From positions 4,115,923-4,179,922 of the forward strand of contig CM012953.1 of the NCBI GenBank assembly GCA_000181795.3: 64,000 nt of DNA, read 5' to 3'. Source of the stretch: Trichinella spiralis (lineage: Eukaryota; Nematoda; Enoplea; Trichinellida; Trichinellidae). This document shows, piece by piece, positions 51,067 to 61,799 of this stretch. Numbering within the stretch: the first letter of the stretch is position 1; every line of letters begins with the position of its first letter. The notes beneath the pieces were generated by a model, which saw only the letters and a list, made by a program, of their open reading frames with translations, ran no database searches and was not told where the DNA came from. Made by a program: the position numbers and the translations under genes.

Positions 51067-52256
51067 TAAAATTTCATTATAATATTTAAGATAACTTTTA
51101 CCGTGTTATTTTTAATATTGATTAATTTTCGATTCGATTAATTTTAAAATAAATGAAATTGTTACTACGTGAATTTCGCTGTAGTTAAAAATTCATTCGC
51201 ATATAATGTTTAAAGTTTGAAAATTTATATACATAATTCATACATAACGTTTAAAGTTTAAAAATGTTATGGCTTATTTCAATTTAAAACAAATTTTCGG
51301 TTTAGTCCGTCTCGTTAAAATTTTTGGGACTGCGTTCTTATTGGTTGGAAAATGTCGTGTTTTCATTGGATAGCTTTTGATTGCATAGTATGACGTAATT
51401 GCATTGGTTGTGTTAAAAAATTTAGGCGAAACATGGTAGGATGGGTACATCGCTTTGACGACCGCTTTCATCTACATTATCAGCGGGAAAACGATCAGTT
51501 AGTGTGTGTGTGATTACGTGGCTTGTGTATGTTAGTTTGTTGCGCTATCCTGCTGATGTGTTGTTCATTTTATTCTACAACTGAATAAATAGTTATACCT
51601 TGCGTTTCGTAGTCTATTTGTCTCGTAATGCCCAAGACCCACTTTACGACAATGGAGCAGGTAGAAAGTGAGGAAACACGGCTAGAAGGAAAGCCCGGCA
51701 CGTTACACCAGCTATACACTTCATAGCCCCCCTAAAGCTAAAAATCTGACTCTAATTGTATGTTTTAAATTGTGCAGTAATTCTGATGGCTGGAAATATC
51801 AAATTCTTAGCATAATACTTGCTTATCATTACAAGTTTACAGTCTATCATTTTATCAACTGTTGAGAATATAGTTTAACAAAAGTCGCTGTTTGTAACTA
51901 TGACCAGTTATCAGTAGAAGACAGGATAGGTTTATAACAAATTGTGCAGGAAATGAATATGCGTATAATATGTGAAAAAGGCATGTGAGAGCTAATACAA
52001 AACGTTTCTGCATTATAAAAAATTTAATCTTTTTCATGATTTCCGTTATTTTGCGTGTTCGTATATGAACAAACTGAGAATTATTGAAATTAGAAAGCAT
52101 AGTTTCGTAAAGTTTTATGGTACAAAATAGCGCACAAACTGAACAATTATTAAACAACGTAAGAATTTAAATAAGCACAGAATTCATGCTGAATGTACAT
52201 AATGAGAATTTTACTTGATTAGAAAATTTGTTTTTATAAAATGTGTATAATATTTT
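51067..52256. other. Intergenic, with a compositionally distinct patch at about 51.3-51.8 kb
   Basis: Between 51300 and 51730 the DNA is less AT-rich than its flanks. It contains three CCAAT-like ATTGG boxes (51338-51412), a possible poly(A) signal AATAAATAG near 51582, and then an open stretch that begins ATGCCCAAGACCCAC (51628) and stays open for about 32 codons. It could be a 5' exon of an unseen gene or an end of a repeat; neither can be shown. The remainder is AT-rich. Confidence 0.35.
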
Positions 52257-53313
52257 CTATCCTGATCTCCTCGGGTTGTTCTTATTTGAATGCAAGCTGC
52301 ACACTTCGCCTGGAGTCGGAAAAGTACTAGATAAGTGTCGGCGTCCATGGCGGTAAATTTCATAAGCTTTAACTTTCACTTCGCAACCTTTATAAAAGAA
52401 TTTGCAATCTTGATTTTTGGGTCTAACTATGTAACATATAGTGTAAATTGCCATATCTAATTCTGGACTGGATCCAAGTAACACTGTTCCAGTGTGCTTG
52501 GTTTTGCCATTCCATTTAAATCGAATGCTTGCTGTTGAATCCTGAAATCAACAGTTACTGACATATGAAGTGTTTGATGTGCTTTTACCTTTCGTTGAAT
52601 AACGAAACCACTGTATTTTAAGGCTCCTATAGATTCTAAATAAGCAAGACGAATCCAATTATGAAGACCATGCACTTCTTGATTTTCTAATTCTCCCATA
52701 AAAACATGCTCAAAAGCGCTGCTATCAGGTGGCCCATTCTTTCTTGAATAAGAATCAAACCAAAGATTGTGCATCCATTTTTTGAAAGATTTCATTGTCT
52801 TTGCTTCAGGTAAGCCTAAATATAAAATTAATGTTAGTGATGAATTTAAATCTACACATTTGAACAGTACCAATATGTTTTAAAAATACAAAAGTATGGT
52901 TCATCACATTCGTTTGCATTACTCGATTTATAAATGTTCTAACTTTTTTTCTTTGCTCTGCAGATGGCTTTTCTTCAGAGCCTATTTCAGGATTAAATGT
53001 ATTCATTAAATCCAGGAAAGCAGCGACAGTTGGCTTTTTCTTATAATATTGACTTATGAAAGTTATAAATCTAAAAGAAAGAATATTATAAATATACTAA
53101 AACTGTAAATGCATACCTTTCCGGTGGAGGCTTTCCAACACTAACATGAAACTGATAATTAAACGTAACATCCTTTAATGCAGCTCTGTTGATATCCACT
53201 GACTGTAGATCATTTATAATATTTATAAGTTCTTCATCAGACACTTTTAAAACTTCAGCGGATGTTGATTTGAACAACAGCCAAAGTATATGAAACCAGA
53301 AATAGTTTTTCAT
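52257..53313 (-). CDS. Secreted EndoU-family ribonuclease, copy A
   Basis: Four exons: 53313-53117 (ATG at 53313-53311), about 53070-52871, about 52815-52589 and about 52542-52257. The N-terminus is a hydrophobic signal peptide (FWFHILWLLF...STSAEV). The XendoU domain is complete: DSSAFEHVFMGE with the first catalytic His, GLHNWIRLAYLES with the second, then the KTKHTGTVLLGSSPELDMA segment carrying the catalytic-lysine region. EndoU enzymes (PP11, C. elegans ENDU-1/2) cut RNA at uridines in a metal-stimulated way. Copy B at 54252-55724 has the same exon layout. The last exon ends in a short basic NNPRRSG tail. Confidence 0.93.
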
Positions 53314-54251
53314 TTGGACACTGAATGGTACCAACAATGAAATATTGTTATTAGTAAAATCCGTAAATTTGTTATATACGTACTTATTTATTTGTTTAAG
53401 TAACAAAGCATTTGCGAATGAATAAATAATTTACACAAAGAGCCATCAGTGAAAAAAGAATGTCGTGCAAGATGAATGCCAGCCAAACATTTTACTAATA
53501 AAATGCTAGCGTAGTTAATACGTCAGAATAATTTATCACGCGTCAATTTTTTATTATTAGCAGCTATAGGGAATTTAAAATTCCGAAACTACGACTACAT
53601 CTGAAAGTTGTCTCATTAAACACATTGAGCAGCTGTTGTTGAACATTATGCAGAATGATAATGATTAATAATAACCTGATTTAAAATTTGAATTCCTTAA
53701 AATAAAAAATTGAGTTGAGTAAAAAACAAAAAACTTTAAAATGTTGTGAAATGAAATAATTAAAATTTGAAGATGCTAAATATTTTTTTACTAAATTTTA
53801 TTAATTATTTCTCATTGATTTCAACAGTGATGTAAATTTAAATAAAATATTTAATAATTTTAATTAATTTATTTATTTATTAGAAAAGCAGAAAATATTT
53901 TCAACACAAAATATTCTGAGCAGTTTAAAGTAGAAAAGCAACGTTAGTATTATTTTTTTAACTTACGTTTTCTGTTTTTAAATCGAGCTCTAGAAAACAA
54001 AAACATTGCGTAAAGTATAATAACGCAAAGCAGATACGAATATAAATAAATGGAATGAAATTTGCATAATTTGACTTTTTCAGATGTTTTATAACAGGTA
54101 CTTTTAAGAATTCCCATTCTTAAAAATTGCATTTTTTATGAAGCATCTTTAAAATAATAATATTTAAAGTGAATTATAAAATGTAATGTGTGTTAACCAA
54201 AAGTGAAACATTGCAATAGATGGAAACAGAAGTGAAAAAGAGAATGCAATA
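53314..54251. other. Spacer between the two EndoU genes
   Basis: AT-rich DNA between tandem paralogues. The interval 53950-54130 is open on the minus strand but gives only a hydrophobic/basic sequence without similarity. It should hold the copy B 3' UTR and the copy A promoter. Confidence 0.45.
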
Positions 54252-55724
54252 TTAATCAACTGAGCAATTTCCATAAATTGGCACTGTATCATTTTCCTTC
54301 TTTGCATCTGCTTCTGCTTGTGGAATACGGTAATCATGGAGGAGATGCGTTTTCGGCGTGAGGCAGATGTCACCAGCTTTAGGATAGGCAGTTGACATGA
54401 AATTTTTACCATTTCGCTGAATGTAATAAGAAACAACTGTCACTTCACAACCTTTATAGTAAAATCTGCATGGTTTCCCTCCCGGACGGAATAAATAGCA
54501 AAGAGTAAATATGGCCATGTCGAATTCTGGGCTAGAACCTAGCAGCATTCCACCAACAGGCTTTGTAACGTTACTCCACTTGAAACTTATTGTTGCGACA
54601 GAATCCTAAACCATAGAATTACATAACAATATGTTTCAATTAAAACATATGAAATATTTGATTCGATTTATAAAGAAAATTTTTCCATAACTTGGCAAAA
54701 GCAAGGTTTACAAATGATCTAGGGAAAATTATTTGTAAAGTGTATTTATTTATTTCATTAATTATTTATTTATGTCATTAATCAGTTAAAACACGCAATA
54801 TGATTTCTAAAAGACGAGAGCGAAAGCATATTCAAATAGGTTTACAAATGCTATCACAAAAAACGAATGTATTTTTGTTGTTCATTTCTCAGGAATTTAA
54901 TATATATATTTCATTGGTATGAAAATGGGCGTCCTACACGATAATGCTTTAATAATTAATTGCCTGCGGTTTATATTAAAATGAAAAAATTACTTGTCTT
55001 TCACTAATAAACCCAATGTAATCTAATTTGCCTTTGGATTCCAGATATGCAAATCGAATCCAATTGTGAAGACCTTTCACTTTTTTTCCTTCTAATTCTC
55101 CAATGAAAACATGCTCAAACGCACTGCTGTCCACTGTTCTTTTTCGTCGAGGAAATGTGGTGAACCACAATTTTTTCAACCATTGCTTGAAAGTTTCCAT
55201 TGAATCAGTTTCAGAACAATCTAAATGATTGGTCGTTATTGTTTAATATTTATTTTAATATTAAAATATATTTTTTAAAAATTTACTTAGTTTTTTCAGG
55301 AACTGATAAGTGACGTTCATAACTTTGGTTTTTATTACTTCTGTCATAAAGTTATCAATTCGTTTTAACTTTCTTGGGCTTTCAATTTCTCGTCGACCAA
55401 TTTGAGGCTCAAACTCCTCCATGAGGTGCAGCAGTGCTAGTACCGTTGGTTTCTTTTGATAACTTTTGCTAACGCACGGTATGAATCTGAACAAGCAGTT
55501 GTCGTATCAGTATTGCTGTTCTGTGTTTGCTTATTTTCTACTTACCTATATTGAGCATTACTCCCTTTCTTGATGTGATCTTGGTAATAAAAAATTGCAT
55601 CATTTGGGCCTGCAGCGTTCTCATCCACCAGTTGCAACGTGTAGGCAATTTCATTGATAGCTTCATCAGGAACGTGCAGGAATCTAGCTGAGACGACATG
55701 GAAGAAAGCAAGCAAAAGCAGCAT
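54252..55724 (-). CDS. Secreted EndoU-family ribonuclease, copy B
   Basis: Five exons from ATG 55724-55722 to the stop at 54254-54252. The signal peptide is short (LLLLAFFHVVSA). Exon 2 has the KKPTVLALLHLMEEFEPQIG helix, exon 3 DSSAFEHVFIGELEG and GLHNWIRFAYLESKG with both catalytic histidines, and the last exon KPVGGMLLGSSPEFDMAIF, where the lysine before PVG fits the catalytic lysine. The C-terminus is about 30 residues longer than in copy A and ends in a charged NDTVPIYGNCSVD segment. The gene shares intron positions with copy A, so the pair arose by tandem duplication. Secretion plus RNA cleavage fits a digestive, defence or host-interaction role, which is inference. Confidence 0.93.
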
Positions 55725-56588
55725 TGTTATTTATAAACGCTGAATCCCTAAAAGCAATTGATTGCTAGAATTTCATTATTTTTATTTATTTTTGTAAATT
55801 TACTAGATATTTTTTAATATTTTAAAGCAAGTGTTTGGTAATATATAAATTTATTTAGAAAAGAATATTTGCATATGTTATTCATGCTCATGATAACTTT
55901 ACATTCGGCAAAATTAAATATCGGATATTTTTTCTTGCAAATCAGTTCAAGAAATGTTAATTTATAAAATAAAATCAATCATAGTTAATGAATTAAAAAG
56001 AATACAAAAGTTTTTGCTTTTTGTTTGCTTGGAAATGATCATTACTATTGATTATATTATTATTACTGTGTACTGAAATTTATAGCAATGGAAATTTTAT
56101 TACATTCGATTTTAATAGAAAAACTGATGCAAATATATTTCATAATAATGGACAGTTTTTTTCAAGTTTTCACTTTGTTTATTGCACTGCATACTTTGTA
56201 TCGTACCTCTCAGAATGTTTGCACATCTATTTATACGTATTTAGACAAAGTATTATGATAAAAATGTAAAAAAAATCAATTTTATTTGTAAAATTGAAAG
56301 TTATAAATCTTTCGAATTTTCAGAAAATGTTAAAAGTAAATGAAATTTATCTCTTTCACCACCACTGATGATGAGGTTGAATGAAATGAAATTGCTTTTT
56401 GTGTACTTGATACAATATTAGGTTTTCTGATATAGAAAGACTAATCAGTAGAAATTTTTGATAAAAAATGTAAAATAAATTAGAACAGGGGTCGCATGAT
56501 TTTTCGAATATAGTGCTTCAACAATGTTTACCTTTGTGCATTTGCAACAATTTATAGACAGGCAATTCAACATAAAATCTACTGCAAA
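55725..56588. other. Divergent intergenic region between EndoU B and the amylase gene
   Basis: AT-rich DNA with both promoters (EndoU B on minus, amylase on plus). No coding exon, RNA gene or repeat recognised. Confidence 0.5.
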
Positions 56589-59500
56589 ATGAATGTGAAA
56601 CCGGCATGTGAGTTTCCTCTGCTTATATTTTCTACAGCATTTTTCTACAGTTATGCATTCAATTCAGAATGCTTTAAGCAACTAGCTGTTGATCCAACTC
56701 GACAATTGGTGGTTCATCTGTTCGAATGGGGATGGACTGATATTGCAAAAGAATGTAAAAATTATCTTTGGAAAAGTGGAATTGGTGCCGTTCAAGTGTC
56801 ACCACCCAACGAACACATTTTTATTGTAGAAAACAATGATTTACCATGGTGGAGTCGATATCAGCCGATCTCTTATCAATTATACAGTCGAAGTGGTTCT
56901 GAAAAAGAATTTATAAACATGGTTGAAGAATGTAATAAATACGGAATCCGGTATGTATATGCAAATTTAAAATTATTCAAAATAATTTAAATGTATTGCG
57001 AAAAATGAAGTGAAATTTACCTTAAACATATAAACTAAGTATAGATGATGATGACGATGACCATTTCGATAAGTGGTAAATTAGTATTACAGTTTTGCAG
57101 TTGAAGAAAAAGAAGCAATAAATGAAAGCAGTAATTCTAGATATATATTGTAAGTAGAAACTAGATGTTTATCTTAAACCGGAAAAAGCTGAGCTGATTT
57201 TATTAGACAAGAGCATTTATTTTTTGAGGTTAATGATAGCATGCGAGAAAGAATTGATCAACTGTCACAGAATATGATAAAATACAACAGAACACGCTTT
57301 TATGCAAAACAAACAAATTCGGTTTATCAAATAGTTCTGTATATTTGCAATGATTGAATGACAGGTGAAAGTAGTTTTCTGGCGGTGAACATTATATATG
57401 AACACTTCAATGATCTGCTCTCATTTTCAAATGCCAGTTTCCTTTCTGTTTTCTGGAAGAAATTCGGCAAAAATAAAAATGCTTATTTCAATGCTAAGAA
57501 CAAAAAGCAAAAACAATATCATAAAACTGCTTCAACTTTTCCAATTAAAATTTTAATTTGTCATAAATTTAACTCTCTTCAGTTTTTACAAGTAAAATAA
57601 TAAATGTATTGATGAATTAAAGTAGAACGAACGTTTTTTGAATAATTTGACAATTTATACTTGAAAATTGAATTTCAGCAAATGAAAACTGACACTTAAT
57701 TTAATTTTGACTTGTTTACTTCAATTGAAGCTTTTATAACTAATGGGTTGCATAATTTTTCGACTTTTTATAATCCAAAAAATCCAACTTGCATCTTTTT
57801 GAAAATAAAACAATTTAATTGAGTTAATAATTTCAAATATCTGTTTATTAGATGAACGAGATTTTTTTACTACTTGCCTTTGAATTATAGTTGTCGAAAG
57901 TTTGATTTCACGTTGAAAACGCTCAACAATATTATTTAGCTCGAACAACGTTTGAACTGCAATTTTAGAGGAAATGACAAAAGTCACGATATTACGGAAC
58001 TTTTTATTTTTTTGTTCTTCATTTTCACCTATTTACTATTCCGACCTGTTCTGTCTTGTCAGTTGAAGCAAGCGAAGCGTTTTGTGAAGCTTTTCAAATG
58101 GAACAATTTTTAAATTGCTACACCCAACGAATGTACAGTCATTGCTTGTTTGGAAATTTTCTCTTTTTCTTACTGTTTCAGTTTAATCATTATTGTTTAA
58201 ATTTCAAATATTTCATCCAAAATCCAATTTCAAAAAAAAAACAATACTTCAAATTTATAAATTTGACACCCACACCCACACATATATATATGATACATAC
58301 ATGGTAAATAATGCGGAAATGAAGAAAAGCATTATTTTTCGTCGTCAAGCTCTTTCGTCAAAATATAAGAAACAAAAATCAGTACAACAATTTTCGTACA
58401 TTTGCAAAGCATTGAATATATTTCAGAATTATAGCCGACATAGTGATCAATCACATGGTGGGTGCAAATATGGAAGGTTACGGTTGGCATGGTTCTTATT
58501 TCAAATCAACACCATTTGAAGAATATTTCCCATCTGTGCCATACAACGAGACCGATTTCCATGACAAAATTTGCGATAGAAACATTGAAGATTATGGAAA
58601 TCGCTGGCAAGTGCGTAACTGTCGTCTGGTGAACTTGGTCGATTTGGATCATTCCAATCCAAACGTCCAAGCTTCCATTGTTGCTTACATGAATCGTCTG
58701 ATTGACATCGGCGTCGCTGGATTCCGCATTGACGCCGCCAAGCACATGTGGCCAGATATGTTGAGAAAAATTATCTACCAACTGAAACCTCTGAATTCTG
58801 CATATTTTCCAAGAAGTACCAACAACATCACACCCAGTTGTATTGTAACGGTTTTGTTGTAAATTGAAATTTCTTCAGATCAGTGTCCATTCATTTTTAA
58901 TGAAGTGATCGATCAAGGCGGTGAACCAATCAAAGCCGAAGAATACTTGGATATTGGTCGTGTGACCAATTTCAAATACGGTCTCGACTTGTCAGCAGCT
59001 GTGAAGAGGAGGAAAAATTTCAAATATTTGATCAACTTTGGTGAAGCTTGGAATTATTTTCCCAGCAACGGCGCTTTGGTATTCGTAGATAATCATGATA
59101 ATCAGCGTGGACACGGAGGAGGAGGATCAGTCTTAACATTCAAGGATGGAAATGCGTACAAAATGGCCGTGCACTTCATGCTTGCCTGGTCCTATGGATT
59201 GCCAAGATTGATGTCCAGTTATTATTTCAATACTGCGAACCAAGTAAGCAATAAATTACAACAGCGAAACAACTGCAGTTGAAATTGAATACAATTTTGC
59301 CTTTCATCAAAGGGTCCACCATCAACTGGCTTTCCCTTTTTTAATACAACAAGTCCAATGTTTGATCGCAATGGAAAATGCATCCCATCAACCGGTTGGA
59401 CGTGTGAACACAGATGGCCTTCATTTTATCAAATGAGTCTATTCCACCAGAATACCAGCAACAAAGCAATTTGGAATACTGTAGTCGATGAGCATCGAAT

Positions 59501-60465
59501 TGCTTTTTCCAAAGGAAACAGTGGATTCTTCGCTTTGAACAATCATCCAACCGAGAATTGGATTCTCCACGTCAACACCGGACTTCACCCAGGTTATTAC
59601 TGTGATCACATCACAGGAAATTTAAATGTTAAAAGAAACAGCTGTTCTGGAAAAACAGTTTTTGTAAATCCAAATGGTTGGATAGACTTGCTTGTAAGAG
59701 CTGAGGAAACATTAGCCATCAGTTCGAAAAATGCTCTGTCCAAATTTAAACCATCTTACAGACGAACATTGGTATTTGTCAAAAAAAAGACCCAAATTGG
59801 AGAATATCTATTCATGAGAGGTAGAAGACCATCGTCCGATTCAAGTAAGTAAGAGAAAAAAGAAGTCAAATTTTAATTTATAATAAGAGGATGAAAACAA
59901 TATTTCAGCACGCCTGCAGAATCAGTGGAAAAATAAATATACCATACCAATAGTACATGTTGCAGACTATGATCCAAGTTTCACGGACTATCACCAGTGG
60001 AAGCAACATGATAATATGCTTCAGTGGTCATTGTCAAGTTCAAAAATAGCATTAAAAGAAAAAAGTTAGTCAATTAAAATTCTTTAAAACTAAAATGAGA
60101 ACAACTACTACAGTTGTTATTTTTCAGAACCAACAGTTGAAAACTTATTCAAAATGGGAAGCCCGTTAATTTGGACTACTGATAATAAGCATAGCAACGC
60201 TTACAACATTCACAACAGATACGGAGCACATTATTGGATGTTGGACGTGATGATGGATTGCTCCAAAACTGAAAATGATTGGTTTGAATTTCATATAGTC
60301 AAGCAGGATGGTGAAATGGAAAAAATTATCAATATCAAGCAGTGCGAAAATGCTTATCTTTTATTACTGGGAAAAAAAATTAAACACCACCTCGCTCGCT
60401 GCGGTTATGTAAATATTGTTGAATATGGTATGCAGAACTGCACAATTGATCTTGAGAAAATTTAA
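56589..60465 (+). CDS. Secreted alpha-amylase (GH13) with a long C-terminal extension
   Basis: Six exons: 56589-56950, 58427-58815, 58879-59243, 59313-59844, 59909-60064 and 60128-60465, total 2142 nt (713 residues). A hydrophobic signal segment (FPLLIFSTAFFYSY) leads the protein. Typical motifs follow: LVVHLFEWGWTDIAKEC, VSPPNEH, IIADIVINHM, GFRIDAAKHMW with nucleophile D223, FNEVIDQGGEPIKAEEY with acid/base E259, and FVDNHDNQRGHGGGG with D324. Chloride-binding residues are present (R in GFRID, N in FVDNHDN, R in GLPRLMSSY), so it belongs to the animal chloride-dependent group. Usual animal amylases are about 500 residues; here roughly 200 extra residues follow the C-terminal beta domain (exons 5 and 6). 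Intron 1 is 1.5 kb, the others 63-69 bp. Confidence 0.95.
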
Positions 60466-60682
60466 TTTCCTTACAGAAATATTAAACAAGCATGTTTTTT
60501 ACAATTGCATAATAAATTTCCAGTAAAAAATGAAAGAAAAAACTCGAATCGCAAATTCAGAAATGCATATATAAATCGAATCTTTTGCTCAAATGTGAAA
60601 CCTGTAGTATCAATTATTTAAATTCATTGCATCAAGCAAATGACTGCAATTATCTTCAATCAAATTATAGAGGCTTTTGAAA

Positions 60683-61799
60683 TCAAGATGATGAAGTGGT
60701 ATTTGTTACTAAAAATCAATAATTAATAAATAATTTAAACAATAAATAAAAATAAATGCTTTTTACTTTCAGCTTCCAATTCTTTGATTGCTCGATTGCA
60801 TTCTTCAATTTCTTTTTGATGAGATTGTATTCGCGATTGAAGAGACATCACATATGCAGCAGCGCAATTTAAAATAGTCGCTCGAGATGACTAAAAAAGT
60901 TCCTAAGTGTAAATAATAAGAACAACAAATCATTTTAAAATAAAAATATACAGATATTTTAAAAAATATTCAAGTATACTGATCAAGTAATAATATCATC
61001 ACTGAAAAATACAAAATATAACATATGCATGTACTTTCGAATCTAATTTCATTGGCAACGCTTCCCTCAGCAACGTGAATGCCTCTTTGATTTGATTGCG
61101 CCTAGACCTTTCTAGAGCATTATGCAAAGCTCGCCGAGTTGCGGAATTTTCCGCATCGTTGTTTGTTGAATTACTGCTGTCCAACGAACAATTTCCTTCT
61201 TCTACATCTATTCGACAAGACTTGGAACTAGATGAGCGATTACTCCTATAATGAAACGAATTAAATTAAGACAGATAATTAAAGGAAACATGTTTCAAAA
61301 GCCTCAAAGTATAAAAAGAATTATTACAAATAACGCAGACTGTCAGTAACTATATATTTATCAATTAATGACGTTTGTGTCTACCTTTAAAAACACGTAA
61401 TGAAGTTGCTCAAAGACGTTAAAAATGTAAAACCAGTCAGGATGATAGTAAATTCAAATTAAATTTAAAAAAATACAACTCAAAAAAGATATACTTCCAA
61501 ATGTGCTTTTAAACAAAGCTTACTGATGTGGATATTTCATCTCACTGCTGTTGTGTTCACCGGAAAAACTCGCCAACTCTTCAATCAAGCAAGCGGAGGT
61601 GGATGATTCACGTAACTAGAACATCTGTGTACATTCGTAAAATGATGCCTGTATATTCATAAAATATACGAAAAATAAAAACTGATTCCACACTAATAAA
61701 ACATTCTATATGCAACAATATATTTTATCATAAATAAATACATTCCTTTTATTAAATTTATATTCGTATGTAAAAGAAATTAGAAAATTATCTAACCAT
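60683..61799 (-). CDS. MAX: MAX-like bHLH-leucine zipper protein
   Basis: Five exons: 61799-61797 (only the ATG), 61615-61524, 61245-61035, 60890-60767 and 60708-60683; total 456 nt (151 residues; human MAX is 160). All splice phases agree. The basic region ALHNALERSRRNQIKEAF has the E-box-contacting H-x3-E-R-x-R-R pattern, helix 1 ends at LREALP, and helix 2 begins SSRATILNCAAAYVMSLQSR, followed by a short zipper (HQKEIEECNRAIKELEAE). MAX family members dimerise with MYC/MAD-type partners and bind CACGTG; nematodes have several (MXL proteins). MAX versus another MAX-like paralogue is not settled. The last exon encodes only a few residues (a Thr/Ser tail). The single-codon first exon is an inference from phase. 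Confidence 0.85.

Noticed and set aside
57721-57987. Minus-strand coding-like patch in amylase intron 1
   Set aside because: Helical-looking but with no start context, splice structure or family match; left as intronic.
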